From Parabacteroides merdae ATCC 43184 (GTDB taxonomy: Bacteria > Bacteroidota > Bacteroidia > Bacteroidales > Tannerellaceae), in contig NZ_CP102286.1 of assembly GCF_025151215.1 (NCBI RefSeq), forward strand, positions 806,001-870,000: a stretch of 64,000 nucleotides of DNA, given 5' to 3'. Under the pieces are notes generated by a model. It saw only the letters and a program-made list of their open reading frames with translations. It was not told the origin of the DNA and made no database searches. The position numbers were made by a program, and so were the translations under genes. Positions 7,889 through 17,497 of this stretch are shown here, piece by piece (positions within the stretch are counted from its first letter, which is position 1; each line of letters opens with the position of its first letter).

Positions 7889-8269
7889 ATGAAACAGACA
7901 GGATATAAGATGAAAGAATATGGTATACCAACAAAGCGGTATTGCCAGACATTGGATCTGAAAGATGATCCCGAACTGATCTCTGAATATCGGAAACGGC
8001 ATACGGAGAACGAAGCATGGCCGGAGATTCTGCAAGGTATACGGAGTGTCGGTATTTTAGAAATGGAGATTTATATCTTGGATAACCGTCTTTTTATGAT
8101 CGTGGAGACTCCGTTCGATTTTGATTGGGACGAGGCTTTTGCACGGTTGGCTACTTTGCCTCGCCAGGAGGAGTGGGAAACGTATATGTCCATCTTTCAG
8201 GTTGCCCGCCCGGGTGCAACATCTGCCGAGAAATGGCGGATGATGGAGCGGATATTTCATTTATATTGA
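7889..8269 (+). CDS. L-rhamnose mutarotase family protein
   Basis: This 126-residue protein resembles the RhaM family (alpha/beta-barrel dimers that interconvert sugar anomers). It shows the YRKRHTE...WPEI motif near the N-terminus, a GI..MEIYILDNRLFMIVE strand and a C-terminal aromatic segment. A start at Met8 (7910) is possible, but AGAAG stands before the first ATG. It follows the M3 peptidase by 22 bp. No rhamnose catabolic gene is in the window, so the substrate sugar is uncertain. Confidence 0.8.
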   Translation: MKQTGYKMKEYGIPTKRYCQTLDLKDDPELISEYRKRHTENEAWPEILQGIRSVGILEMEIYILDNRLFMIVETPFDFDWDEAFARLATLPRQEEWETYMSIFQVARPGATSAEKWRMMERIFHLY

Positions 8270-8316
8270 TCCCGAAATAGCTGATCTGGCTTAAGAAAAT
8301 ATAGGCGAAATAAAAG

Positions 8317-8350
8317 AAAAGGGGGCACTTCAATTTTGATGTCCCCTTTT
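8317..8350. terminator. bidirectional terminator between convergent genes
   Basis: AAAAGGGGGCA (8317-8327) pairs with TGTCCCCTTTT (8340-8350), one G-T pair allowed. T-rich sequence follows on the plus strand and an A-run precedes the stem, so it can serve both the mutarotase gene and the minus-strand DUF4861 gene. Confidence 0.85.
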
Positions 8351-8372
8351 ACTTTTTTATTTGGATTTGAAT

Positions 8373-9581
8373 TTATTTTATTGTTACAGTCAGTGGCTCT
8401 TTCAGATTTTGCGCGAATTTCTGTACATAATCGAACCATTTGCTGGAGTTTTCAAATCCCCATTTGCTCCAACCGGCACCACTATAATATGTATAGCTAC
8501 AACCAGGGGTGTAGGTGCTGTAAGCCAAAACATGGCCGTCTGCGCCTCGTTCAGCCTTTTCTTTGTCGGAGAATGTGATAGCTTTAGCTTCGTTAACCTT
8601 CTCCGGGAATACGGCTGCTACATAAATTTGTCCGTTTACGGGATCAGCAGGATCGGCATAGGCAATGTAACCTTTTGCTGTATCGGCCTGATAGTCTTTG
8701 CTCGGCTCGTGCAAAACGATACCGGTTACAACCGGGGTCGCTTCGGTCAGATTATCGTAAGTGATTGTGAACTTATTCATTTGGGAACCTGCATCGAGAG
8801 AAATTATGCGGTTTTCGATCACATTATTGTTCCCTTTCACAGTCAGAGGATTGTAAACCAGCTTTACAGTGAAACGTAACGGACCGTTGTCTAAAATTTG
8901 GTAGTCTTTGTAGCAATACGGATAGACGATAGAGTCGTTTGCTAATAGAGCGGAAGTTCCGGCTCCCAATGTTGGGCCTACCTTATAGTAATCCAATCCG
9001 TTACCATGATCGATATGATAGGAAACAGATTCGGACAATTGCTGTGCTGCTTTCGGGTCGGTCTTGCGCAGTTCTGCAATCTTAGCTCTTGTTTCCGGAT
9101 CTAGTTCGGTTTTGTAACGCATGTCGACAATCGGTTCGGATACACATTTTACCCAAATATCGCAACCATAAGCTTTCTCGCCGGTAGCTTGCAAGGCCGG
9201 ACCGTAGGTACGGAAGGCGATACGGTCGTTTTCCCAGGCAATATCGTCCACTCGTTCGGGATATTGTTTACCGCAGGCAATTGTTTTGAACGCTTCAGGT
9301 GTTCCTGGGGTGATCTTGTAGGTCACGTTTTCACCCCCCTTGACGGAAACAGGAAAAATAATCTTGTTGTCATACGTTATCTGATAGGGAACTTGCGAGC
9401 CTGTATTGTCAGAAATGATGAATGTCTCACCCTTCAGTTTGGTGATGGCGTCCGAAGTGATTTCGGTGATTTCGTTTGTGCGGTCTGTGGTAGACGGATT
9501 ACTGATGGTTATCTCGACCACCTTCTCTTGCGTGCACGCAAACGCGGAGGCCGCTAACAATAAGCTGAAAATCTTTTTCAT
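8373..9581 (-). CDS. DUF4861 family lipoprotein
   Basis: The 402-residue protein has a lipoprotein signal (SAFAC, Cys16). The body contains YPERVDDIAWENDRIAFRTYGP, the hallmark of the DUF4861 family found in Bacteroidetes carbohydrate loci. An N-terminal segment of beta strands resembles an Ig-like or carbohydrate-binding fold. No enzyme activity can be assigned from the sequence; relatives are thought to act on or bind polysaccharides. It lies 47 bp downstream of the truncated GH20 gene in the same direction, suggesting one transcript. Confidence 0.85.
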   Translation of the reverse strand: MKKIFSLLLAASAFACTQEKVVEITISNPSTTDRTNEITEITSDAITKLKGETFIISDNTGSQVPYQITYDNKIIFPVSVKGGENVTYKITPGTPEAFKTIACGKQYPERVDDIAWENDRIAFRTYGPALQATGEKAYGCDIWVKCVSEPIVDMRYKTELDPETRAKIAELRKTDPKAAQQLSESVSYHIDHGNGLDYYKVGPTLGAGTSALLANDSIVYPYCYKDYQILDNGPLRFTVKLVYNPLTVKGNNNVIENRIISLDAGSQMNKFTITYDNLTEATPVVTGIVLHEPSKDYQADTAKGYIAYADPADPVNGQIYVAAVFPEKVNEAKAITFSDKEKAERGADGHVLAYSTYTPGCSYTYYSGAGWSKWGFENSSKWFDYVQKFAQNLKEPLTVTIK

Positions 9582-9628
9582 AAATTTGTTATGTGTTTAA
9601 TTTTAATGTATTTGTTGATATTGGTTTC

Positions 9629-10243
9629 TCAAAATCCGGTTGTAAAAGTAGGAATATTCATTAAGTTTTCAAAAGTAAGCATCAGTTTGTTGAGCCGATT
9701 TCGGAAATTATCCGCCTGGGTGAAGAAATTTGTTCCAGAAACAAGAATCTTTTCCTCACTCATCAATGAACGGTAACTGAAACGGGGTTGATCGTCGATT
9801 TCGATTGGTGCAATCTTTCCCGATAGAGTCCGGCATACATCTCCTAACAGAATCTGATCTAAGGTCATAAGTCCGTACAGAATGGAACCCTGTGTTGCCC
9901 CTTTTATGGAAACTGTTTTCTCGGATACGGATAACAGGTAATGTCCATCTCCTTTGGCTGAAGGATCCAGTATGAGGCGAATGACGGAACTGCCGGATCC
10001 GGAAGAGGATAGAGTTGGTGTTTTCCCTGTTCTTTGTCGCAAGATGTCTTTTAACTCTGCAATGCAAAAAGCATCCTCCGGCAGATTCGTTTGTATGGTC
10101 GTCTTTCCGCTTATGATGAAATCTTTCTTACTTTCGATTTGTTTGACTTGGTTCGGCATAGGAAGCAATGCTGACAAATTATCTTGCGCCGACAAGTATC
10201 CGGCAAACAGCAACATGTATGTGATAAGTTTGTATTTTTTCAT
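9629..10243 (-). CDS. GH20-type N-terminal (zincin-like) domain protein lacking the catalytic barrel
   Basis: The 204-residue protein has a signal peptide (ending LSAQ) and a clear beta-N-acetylhexosaminidase N-terminal domain: LLPMPNQVK, AELKDILRQRTG, GHYLLSV, SIKGATQGSILYGLMTLDQIL and finally DDQPRFSYRSLM. In full GH20 enzymes this last motif leads straight into the TIM barrel. Here about 40 unrelated residues follow and the frame stops, so the Asp-Glu catalytic pair is absent. Full enzymes have 500 or more residues. It is either a decayed gene or a stand-alone binding domain. A -7 box TATTTTTG lies on the minus strand at 10269-10276. Confidence 0.75.
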   Translation of the reverse strand: MKKYKLITYMLLFAGYLSAQDNLSALLPMPNQVKQIESKKDFIISGKTTIQTNLPEDAFCIAELKDILRQRTGKTPTLSSSGSGSSVIRLILDPSAKGDGHYLLSVSEKTVSIKGATQGSILYGLMTLDQILLGDVCRTLSGKIAPIEIDDQPRFSYRSLMSEEKILVSGTNFFTQADNFRNRLNKLMLTFENLMNIPTFTTGF

Positions 10244-10416
10244 GAATTTAATTTTGACATTTCACCTGCAAAAATACGTAAATAAAGCGGGGCGTGATCT
10301 TTGGTTTTTGTAAAAAAGTGGAATTAATTGGTCTATTTGATATATTCTTGGCTTTCGAGGGATAATATCTCGGAAATATTTCTATCTTAGAGGCATAATC
10401 ATTAAATCGAAAGATC

Positions 10417-11748
10417 ATGGGAGCAAAGAAGAATTTTGTGCTTGACACGAATGTCATATTGCACGACTACAAGTGTATTGAGAACTTTCAGGAGAATGAT
10501 ATTTATCTTCCGATTGTCGTGTTGGAAGAGTTGGATAAGTTTAAAAAGGGGAGCGACCAGATCAACTACAATGCCCGTGAGTTTGTACGCGAGTTAGATA
10601 CGTTGACCAGCAATGACCTCTTTTTGAAAGGAGCTTCACTGGGACCTGGCAAAGGCACTTTGCATGTGGTGACCGGGGACAAGTATCAGGAGAAAATTTA
10701 CCAGTCGTTTCCGGAAAAAACCGCAGATCATCGTATTCTGTCGTGTACGCTGTCGGTTGCTGAGTCTGAAAAAGACCGGAAGGTGAAAACCATTCTGGTG
10801 ACAAAGGATGTGAACCTGCGTATGAAGGCGCGTTCGTTGGGTATCGAAGTGGAAGATTATATAACCGACAAGGTCATTAATGTCGATATTTTCAAACGTG
10901 CACAAGACATTTACGAGAATATAGATCCGGATTTGATTGATAAGATGTATGCATCTCCTGATGGCATCGATGCTGATCTGTTCGATATAAAGTCGAAGCT
11001 GGAGCCGAACGAATGTTTTATTTTAAAGAGTGTGCGTAATTCTGTCCTGGCCCGTTATAATCCGTTCACCAATAAATTCAAAAAAGTGGAAAAAGCCAGC
11101 AATTATGGTATTCAGCCCCGCAATGCGGAGCAGAGTTTTGCTTTTGAGGTGCTGAATGATCCGGATGTAAAACTTATCGGGTTGACAGGAAAGGCCGGAA
11201 CCGGTAAAACCTTGCTGGCTTTGGCTTCTGCATTAAAACAGGCGAATGTTTATAAACAGATTCTGCTGGCACGTCCTATTGTTGCTTTGGCAAATAAGGA
11301 TTTAGGATTCTTGCCTGGCGATGAGAAGCAGAAGGTGGCTCCTTATATGCAGCCCTTGTTTGATAATCTGAATGTTATTAAGGGACAGTTTGCACCCGGT
11401 GGATCAGATGCTCGTAAAATAGATGATTTGCAAAAGAACGGGCAACTTGTGATTGAAGCATTGGCTTTCATCCGCGGTCGAAGTCTTTCGGAAACGTTCT
11501 GTATTATCGATGAGGCGCAGAACCTGACTCCGCATGAGATTAAAACGATTATCACCCGTGCAGGAGAGGGAACGAAAATGGTATTTACCGGGGATATCCA
11601 GCAGATAGACTCTCCTTATCTGGATGCACAGAGTAATGGTCTCGCTTATATGGTTGATAAAATGAAAGGGCAAGAATTGTTTGCTCACATCAATCTGATC
11701 AAAGGAGAACGTAGTCAATTGTCCGAATTAGCTTCTGACTTACTCTGA
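10417..11748 (+). CDS. PIN-PhoH ATPase (PhoH2 type)
   Basis: The 443-residue protein fuses an N-terminal PIN nuclease domain (LDTNVILHD, with acidic residues in LEELDKF and NAREFVRELD; about residues 5-150) to a C-terminal PhoH helicase-like ATPase. Walker A GKAGTGKT is near 258-265 and Walker B is CIIDEAQNLTPHE. PhoH2 proteins of this layout are RNA helicase/ribonucleases in studied bacteria; the physiological role here is open. The gene is alone, diverges from the GH20-like gene and ends in a strong terminator. Confidence 0.93.
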   Translation: MGAKKNFVLDTNVILHDYKCIENFQENDIYLPIVVLEELDKFKKGSDQINYNAREFVRELDTLTSNDLFLKGASLGPGKGTLHVVTGDKYQEKIYQSFPEKTADHRILSCTLSVAESEKDRKVKTILVTKDVNLRMKARSLGIEVEDYITDKVINVDIFKRAQDIYENIDPDLIDKMYASPDGIDADLFDIKSKLEPNECFILKSVRNSVLARYNPFTNKFKKVEKASNYGIQPRNAEQSFAFEVLNDPDVKLIGLTGKAGTGKTLLALASALKQANVYKQILLARPIVALANKDLGFLPGDEKQKVAPYMQPLFDNLNVIKGQFAPGGSDARKIDDLQKNGQLVIEALAFIRGRSLSETFCIIDEAQNLTPHEIKTIITRAGEGTKMVFTGDIQQIDSPYLDAQSNGLAYMVDKMKGQELFAHINLIKGERSQLSELASDLL

Positions 11749-11763
11749 TAAAAGAAATATTGA

Positions 11764-11805
11764 AAAGGAGGTGTGCCATATTATGAATTTTGTCACACCT
11801 CCTTT
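11764..11805 (+). terminator. terminator of the PIN-PhoH gene
   Basis: AAAGGAGGTGTG (11764-11775) pairs perfectly with CACACCTCCTTT (11794-11805), with an 18-nt loop, just after the stop codon. Confidence 0.88.
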
Positions 11806-11849
11806 ATTATAGTAGTGTTTTTGGAATGGTTAAAGGATTATAACAGACG

Positions 11850-12188
11850 ATGAAACAATTAATTGCATGTTGCGGGTTGGATTGTGAAGGTTGTGATGCT
11901 CGCATAGCCACAGTCGGAAATGACAATGAATTAAGAGAAAAGACTGCCCGGAAGTGGAGTGAGATGAACAACGCACCCGAGATTACGGCTGCAACCATAA
12001 ATTGTATGGGATGTCGGGCAGACGGTGCTAAATTTGCCTATTGTAGCGATTATTGCGAAATCCGTAAATGCGTAAATAAAAAAGGATTGAATACTTGTGG
12101 CGACTGTAAAGAGTTGAATAGTTGCCCGATAGTTGGTGCCGTTTTCCTGCATGCCCCTGATGCAAAAGAAAATCTTCTCTTTCGTTAG
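11850..12188 (+). CDS. DUF3795 cysteine-rich protein
   Basis: This 112-residue protein has many cysteines arranged as CCGLDCEGC, CMGC, YCSDYCEIRKC and CGDCKELNSCP, the pattern of DUF3795. The cysteines probably bind metal, either zinc or an iron-sulfur cluster. No signal peptide is seen, so it should be cytoplasmic. No function is established. The 170 bp after it, up to the DUF456 gene, show no feature I can support. Confidence 0.85.
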   Translation: MKQLIACCGLDCEGCDARIATVGNDNELREKTARKWSEMNNAPEITAATINCMGCRADGAKFAYCSDYCEIRKCVNKKGLNTCGDCKELNSCPIVGAVFLHAPDAKENLLFR

Positions 12189-12358
12189 ATACGGATAATG
12201 CGACCGTTAAAAAGGATGAAGTGTTCACCGCCAACCTGTTCCTGTTTATGGTGGGTGAGGCAGCACTGAGAGGAAAACGATTTGGATTTATATTTTACTG
12301 TTTTCGTGTTTTTTCGTATTATTGCATATGAATACTTATACAGCTAAAATATAACTAT

Positions 12359-12835
12359 ATGGATATCTTTCTTATTATTTTGGGGGTACTTTGTTTGCTG
12401 GCCGGGTTGGCAGGTTGTTTTTTGCCTGTATTACCCGGTCCGCCTGTTTCTTATGTGGGTTTGTTGCTTTTGCACTTTACGGACAAAATCCATTTCAGTA
12501 CTACACATTTGATTTTATGGGCTTTTTTGGTCATTATTGTCCAGGTGATGGATTATGTGACGCCCATGTTGGGCACAAAATACAGTGGAGGCGGTAAATG
12601 GGGGAATCGGGGATGTATGATCGGGACGATCGCCGGTCTTTTCGTCTTTCCACCCTGGGGTGTGTTGATCGGTCCGTTTGCAGGAGCCGTAATTGGCGAG
12701 TTGTTTGGAGGGAAGAAGTCTGCCGAGGCTTTTAAAGCCGGGTTAGGGGCTTTTGTCGGTTTTCTGTTCAGTGTGGTGGTGAAAGTGTCGGTTTGCGGCT
12801 ATTTTATTTACAGCTTTGTTGCGGCGCTATTTTAA
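12359..12835 (+). CDS. DUF456 membrane protein
   Basis: The 158-residue integral membrane protein has about four hydrophobic segments. It carries the DUF456 hallmark motifs PVLPGPPVSYVGLLLLHF, DYVTPMLGTKYSGGGKWG and GPFAGAVIGELFGGK, with glycine-rich helices. The function of the family is unknown. The next gene, a thioesterase, starts 67 bp after the stop and has its own -7 box TACCTTTG at 12861-12868. Confidence 0.9.
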   Translation: MDIFLIILGVLCLLAGLAGCFLPVLPGPPVSYVGLLLLHFTDKIHFSTTHLILWAFLVIIVQVMDYVTPMLGTKYSGGGKWGNRGCMIGTIAGLFVFPPWGVLIGPFAGAVIGELFGGKKSAEAFKAGLGAFVGFLFSVVVKVSVCGYFIYSFVAALF

Positions 12836-12902
12836 TAAACCTTATTTCTGCTTTTTTTGTTACCTTTGTAAATTAATAGGGCTGTGGCAAAAATTATCAA
12901 AT

Positions 12903-13376
12903 ATGAAAAAGATTATTAATCCCTGGGAAGGATTGGATGGATATATGTGTTTTGGCTGTGCCCCGAGCAATCCGATGGGACTTCATATGGAGTTTTATGA
13001 GGATGGCGACGATATTGTAGCTTATTGGGAGCCGGAAGCTCATTATCAGGGGTGGTTGAATACGTTGCATGGTGGAATCCTGACAACATTGATGGACGAA
13101 TTGGCAGGTTGGGTAGTGCTTAGGAAGTTACAGACTTCAGGAATGACCTCACGCTTGGATGCCCGCTTTCTGAAAAGTCTTTCTACTTGTGAGCCCAGGC
13201 TGACAATCAGGGGGCGTATCAAAGACCGTAAACGAAATGCAATCTTTATTGAAACGGAGATCTATAATTCACAAGATGAGTTATGTACGCGTGCCGACTT
13301 GGTCTATTTTATAGTTACACAAGAACAGGCGACAGAAAAATTTCATTTTGCAGGATGCAAAGCAGAAGGTGAATAA
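12903..13376 (+). CDS. PaaI-type hotdog-fold thioesterase
   Basis: The 157-residue protein has the hotdog motif LNTLHGGILTTLMDELAGWV, in which the HGG loop precedes the central helix with its catalytic acidic residue. The N-terminal NPWEGLDGYMCFGCAPSNPMGLHMEF matches the PaaI/YbgC-like acyl-CoA thioesterase group. I chose the ATG at 12903: the frame is open further upstream, but the -7 box at 12861-12868 would start transcription near 12875, and the upstream residues do not fit the family. The acyl substrate is unknown. Confidence 0.85.
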   Translation: MKKIINPWEGLDGYMCFGCAPSNPMGLHMEFYEDGDDIVAYWEPEAHYQGWLNTLHGGILTTLMDELAGWVVLRKLQTSGMTSRLDARFLKSLSTCEPRLTIRGRIKDRKRNAIFIETEIYNSQDELCTRADLVYFIVTQEQATEKFHFAGCKAEGE

Positions 13377-13398
13377 ACAATAAAACATAAATAACATA

Positions 13399-14235
13399 AT
13401 GAAGTATATTGGAGCACATGTGTCGGCATCGGGTGGAGTTGAGAATGCTCCAGTGAATGCGAATGCGATTGGGGCGAAGGCATTTGCTTTGTTTACCCGT
13501 AATCAGCGTCAATGGAAATCTTCTCCGCTGACAAAAAAGAGTATTTCTCTTTTCAGAGAGCGTTGTGAGGAATTTGGTTATGCGGCAGAATATATTCTGC
13601 CGCATGACAGTTATCTGATCAATCTGGGACATCCGGAAGCAGAAGGTTTGCAGAAGTCACGGGATGCTTTCTTGGATGAAATGCAACGTTGTGAGCAACT
13701 GGGATTGAATCGTTTGAATTTCCATCCTGGAAGTCATTTGAACCAGATGGAGGTGGAGGACTGTCTGACGCGCATAGCTAATTCGGTTAACTGGGCATTG
13801 GATCAGACTTCGGGTGTATGTGCCGTATTAGAAAATACAGCCGGACAGGGAACCAATCTGGGATATACTTTTGAGCAACTTGCTTACATTATCGATAAAG
13901 TGGAAGATAAATCCCGTGTCGGAGTTTGTATAGATACTGCTCATACATTGGCTGCAGGTTATGATATCAAGACTGTCGAAGGTTTTACGGAGACATTCCG
14001 ACATTTTGACGAGGTAATAGGTTTTTCTTATTTGCGTGGCATGCATATAAACGATTCCAAAAAAGATCTGGCTACCCGTGTGGATCGCCATGATAGTATT
14101 GGGAAAGGAGTGATGGGATTGACTACATTTAAGATGCTGATGGATGATCCCCGGTTTGATAACATTCCTTTAATTCTGGAAACACCGGATGAGTCTATTT
14201 GGTCGGAAGAAATAGAATATCTGTATTCTATATAA
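13399..14235 (+). CDS. nfo: endonuclease IV (AP endonuclease)
   Basis: This 278-residue protein is a clear endonuclease [19 protein letters not shown] at the start, [63 protein letters not shown] and DRHDSIGKG supply the trinuclear zinc ligands. It cleaves DNA 5' to abasic sites in base-excision repair. It follows the thioesterase gene by 22 bp, so cotranscription is likely. Confidence 0.97.
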   Translation: MKYIGAHVSASGGVENAPVNANAIGAKAFALFTRNQRQWKSSPLTKKSISLFRERCEEFGYAAEYILPHDSYLINLGHPEAEGLQKSRDAFLDEMQRCEQLGLNRLNFHPGSHLNQMEVEDCLTRIANSVNWALDQTSGVCAVLENTAGQGTNLGYTFEQLAYIIDKVEDKSRVGVCIDTAHTLAAGYDIKTVEGFTETFRHFDEVIGFSYLRGMHINDSKKDLATRVDRHDSIGKGVMGLTTFKMLMDDPRFDNIPLILETPDESIWSEEIEYLYSI

Positions 14236-14370
14236 TAAAAACGAAAGGAGGGGGCTTTTCAGACTATTCTTTTGTTTAACTAAAATTTATAATGCTTTTT
14301 GGTATGCAAGAGCTTGGAATGAAAAATTCTTTCTTTTGTGATTTGATAATAAATTTAAATATATTGTACT

Positions 14371-15780
14371 ATGTTTATTTTAATGCCTGTCATCTTTGTT
14401 TTAGGGATTCTTGCAATCGCGCTGGAAGATAAGATAAAGATAAATAAAGCTGCGATAGCTTTGTTTATGGCAATATCACTATGGATGATATTGATGTTTG
14501 ACGCCTATGATATTTTTGTCGAACGCTCCAGTCCTTTGTTTCAGGAGTTTCTGACCCAAAACCCGGAAATGGCAAATGCTCCTCTGAAAGATCAGTTTAT
14601 TACATTTATTACAAACCGTTCGATTGTTTATCATTTAGGGAATGTATCCGAAACGCTTTTCTTTGTCATGTGCTCCATGCTGATTGTCGATATCGTGGAT
14701 AAGCATGGTGGTTTCCGGGCTGTTACCGGATATATCCGTACTGCCAATAAAAGGAAATTATTGTGGTATATAAGTTTTGCCGCTTTTTTCTTTTCTGCTT
14801 TGTTGGATAACTTGGCTGCTGCTATCGTGATTATGGCCGTGTTACGGAAACTGGTTCCGGACCGGACAGATCGTTTGAAATATGCTTGTATGGTGATTAT
14901 TGCTGCGAATGCAGGTGGTTCATGGTCTCCGATTGGTGACGTGACGACCATTTTGCTTTGGGTGGGCAAGAACGTCACGGCTATGCACCAGATTTCGCAT
15001 GTATTCTTTCCGGCATTGATAAACTTGCTTGTGCCTCTGACGATTGCTAATTTTTGGTTGTTTAAGAAAGATGCGACTTTACGTGTGATGAGCGAGGAAG
15101 AAATGGCAGACGAATATGCACCGGAAATACCGAATCATTCGCGTCGGGTGATCTTTGTGATTGGTGTACTTTCGTTGGCTTTGGTTCCGGTCTTTCAGAT
15201 GGTGACAGACCTTCCACCTTTCTTAGGTGTTTTGTTGGGCTTGGTGGTCCTGTGGTTTTATACGGATATCATGTATAGCAAACTGCATATGCACGAATCT
15301 AATAAGTTACGTATTTCTCAGTTACTTCCGAACATCGACCTAGCGACGATCTTTTTCTTTTTGGGTATCCTGATGGCGGTAGGGGCTTTGGAAACCTCCG
15401 GCCAGTTAGGGTTGATGTCTGCTTTTCTGGATAAGCATGTACATGAACCTTATCTGATCAGCTTTGTGATCGGTGTTTTGTCTTCCTGTGTGGACAACGT
15501 AGCTTTGGTTGCGGCAACAATGGGTATGTATCCGATTGTACCGGATGCGGCCAATCTGACTCCTTATGCTCAGTTCTTTGTATCGGACGGAGGTTTCTGG
15601 ACATTCCTTGCCTACTGTGCCGTGACTGGCGGTAGTATCTTGATTATCGGTTCTGCAACAGGTGTAACGGTAATGGGATTGGAAAAGATTGATTTTATGT
15701 ATTATACCAAACGATTTTCAATTTTGGCGTTGATCGGCTATTGCTGCGGTGCCGGCGTATATATGTTATTATTTGCATAA
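14371..15780 (+). CDS. nhaD: Na+/H+ antiporter, NhaD family
   Basis: The 469-residue protein has about 12 membrane segments and the arsenite/NhaD ion-transporter motifs: LLDNLAAAIVIMAVL, AANAGGSWSPIGDVTTILLW, and a second half SSCVDNVALVAATMGM and GGSILIIGSATGVTVMGLEK. It should exchange cytoplasmic sodium for protons in the inner membrane. The dipeptidase gene starts 12 bp after its stop codon, so the two are probably on one transcript, without an obvious functional tie. Confidence 0.93.
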   Translation: MFILMPVIFVLGILAIALEDKIKINKAAIALFMAISLWMILMFDAYDIFVERSSPLFQEFLTQNPEMANAPLKDQFITFITNRSIVYHLGNVSETLFFVMCSMLIVDIVDKHGGFRAVTGYIRTANKRKLLWYISFAAFFFSALLDNLAAAIVIMAVLRKLVPDRTDRLKYACMVIIAANAGGSWSPIGDVTTILLWVGKNVTAMHQISHVFFPALINLLVPLTIANFWLFKKDATLRVMSEEEMADEYAPEIPNHSRRVIFVIGVLSLALVPVFQMVTDLPPFLGVLLGLVVLWFYTDIMYSKLHMHESNKLRISQLLPNIDLATIFFFLGILMAVGALETSGQLGLMSAFLDKHVHEPYLISFVIGVLSSCVDNVALVAATMGMYPIVPDAANLTPYAQFFVSDGGFWTFLAYCAVTGGSILIIGSATGVTVMGLEKIDFMYYTKRFSILALIGYCCGAGVYMLLFA

Positions 15781-15791
15781 ACTTTATTTAT

Positions 15792-17432
15792 ATGGGAAAA
15801 ACATGGATTTTGATGGTAACCTGTGCTATTATGCTTTCCGGAATGGAAGCCTTTGCATGTACAGGTCTACTGGTGGGAAAGAAAGCCTCGGTTGACGGCT
15901 CTGTTATGATCAGTTATGCGGCAGATTCGCATACGTTATATGGTGAACTGTATCGCTGGCCGGCTGCGACTTGGCCGAAAGGGGCGATGCTGGATATCAT
16001 CGAGTGGGACACCCATAAACCGTTAGGACAGATTCCGCAGGTTGAACAGACCTATTCTGTAGTTGGTAATATGAATGAACATCAAGTTGCGATTACGGAA
16101 AGCACTTTCGGGGGGCGTCCCGAACTAGTTGACACGACCGGTATCATGGATTACGGCAGTCTGATTTATGTCACTTTGCAACGTTCCAAGACGGCGCGGG
16201 AGGCTATTCGGATTATGACTGACCTGGTGAAGGATTATGGCTACTATAGCAGTGGGGAAACGTTCTCTATTGCTGATAAGAACGAAGCTTGGGTGATGGA
16301 AATGATCGGTAAAGGTCCGGGTAATAAAGGAGCAGTCTGGGTTGCTATTCGCATTCCGGACGATTGTATTTCGGCTCATGCCAATCAATCTCGTATTCAG
16401 CAGATCCCGTTTGATGATAAGGAGAACTGCATTTATTCACCGGATGTTGTCTCTTTTGCTCGTGAAAAGGGATATTTCAGTGGCAGGGATAAGGATTTTA
16501 GTTTCCAGAAAGCCTATTGCCCGTATGATTTCAGTGCTCTGCGTGGTTGTGAAGCCCGTGTGTGGTCTTTCTTTCGCAAATATGATAAATCGATGGATCA
16601 ATATATGGATCTGATTAAGGGTGATGCAATGAAGAAGCCTATGCCTTTGTATGTAAAGCCTGATCGTTTGTTATCCGTTCGGGATGTGCAGAACGGTATG
16701 CGCGACCATTTCGAAGGAACTGATTTAGATATGACGAAGGATGCCGGTGCAGGTCCTTACAAAGTTCCGTATCGTTGGCGTCCGATGACTTTCGAAGTGG
16801 ACGGTCAGGAATATACGAACGAGCGTGCGATTGCTACGCAGCAGACCGGTTTTGTGATTGTTCCTCAGATGCGTAATTGGCTACCGGATGCCGTCGGTGG
16901 TATTCTTTGGTTCGGTGTGGATGATGCAGACATGGCTGTCTTTACGCCGATCTATTGTTCGGTGACAGCTTCTCCCGAATGTTATCGTGTCGGAAACGGT
17001 GATATGATGAATTTTTCTTGGACATCCGCTTTCTGGATTCATAACTGGGTGGCTAATATGGCGTATGGCAAATATAGTTATATGATTCAGGATATCCGTC
17101 TTGTTCAGCAGGAGTTGGAGAACAGCTATCAACAGACAATTCCGGCTGTCGATAAGGCTGCATCGGAACTGTATGCCAAGAATCCGGCGGAAGCGGTCAA
17201 GTTCCTGACCTGGTTTAGTTCTACTACTGCCGACCAGGCAACAGCCCGTTGGAAGAAATTAGGAGAATACTTGTTAGTCAAATATATGGATGGTAACGTG
17301 AAGAAGGAAGAAAACGGACATTTTAAGCAGAATGGTTACGGATTATCCGAATATCCGGATTTCCCTGGCTATGATGAAGACTATTATCGTAGCATTGTAA
17401 AAAGTGCAGGTGATAAATTAAAAGTAAAGTAA
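15792..17432 (+). CDS. C69 family dipeptidase (PepD-like), secreted
   Basis: The 546-residue protein has a signal peptide ending EAFA, directly followed by Cys23 in ACTGLLVGKKASVDGS. In this Ntn-hydrolase family the mature protein starts with that catalytic cysteine, so export and processing generate the active site. Further family signatures are EHQVAITESTFGGR, GETFSIADKNEAWVMEMIG and the NQSRI segment. It should cleave dipeptides outside the cytoplasm. I chose the ATG at 15792 because upstream codons overlap the antiporter gene and do not give a signal peptide. Confidence 0.9.
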   Translation: MGKTWILMVTCAIMLSGMEAFACTGLLVGKKASVDGSVMISYAADSHTLYGELYRWPAATWPKGAMLDIIEWDTHKPLGQIPQVEQTYSVVGNMNEHQVAITESTFGGRPELVDTTGIMDYGSLIYVTLQRSKTAREAIRIMTDLVKDYGYYSSGETFSIADKNEAWVMEMIGKGPGNKGAVWVAIRIPDDCISAHANQSRIQQIPFDDKENCIYSPDVVSFAREKGYFSGRDKDFSFQKAYCPYDFSALRGCEARVWSFFRKYDKSMDQYMDLIKGDAMKKPMPLYVKPDRLLSVRDVQNGMRDHFEGTDLDMTKDAGAGPYKVPYRWRPMTFEVDGQEYTNERAIATQQTGFVIVPQMRNWLPDAVGGILWFGVDDADMAVFTPIYCSVTASPECYRVGNGDMMNFSWTSAFWIHNWVANMAYGKYSYMIQDIRLVQQELENSYQQTIPAVDKAASELYAKNPAEAVKFLTWFSSTTADQATARWKKLGEYLLVKYMDGNVKKEENGHFKQNGYGLSEYPDFPGYDEDYYRSIVKSAGDKLKVK

Positions 17433-17497
17433 TATACTTTTGTTAAGGAAAAATACTATATTTGGCGATAGATATTGTTGTACTAAATAAGAAAAGT

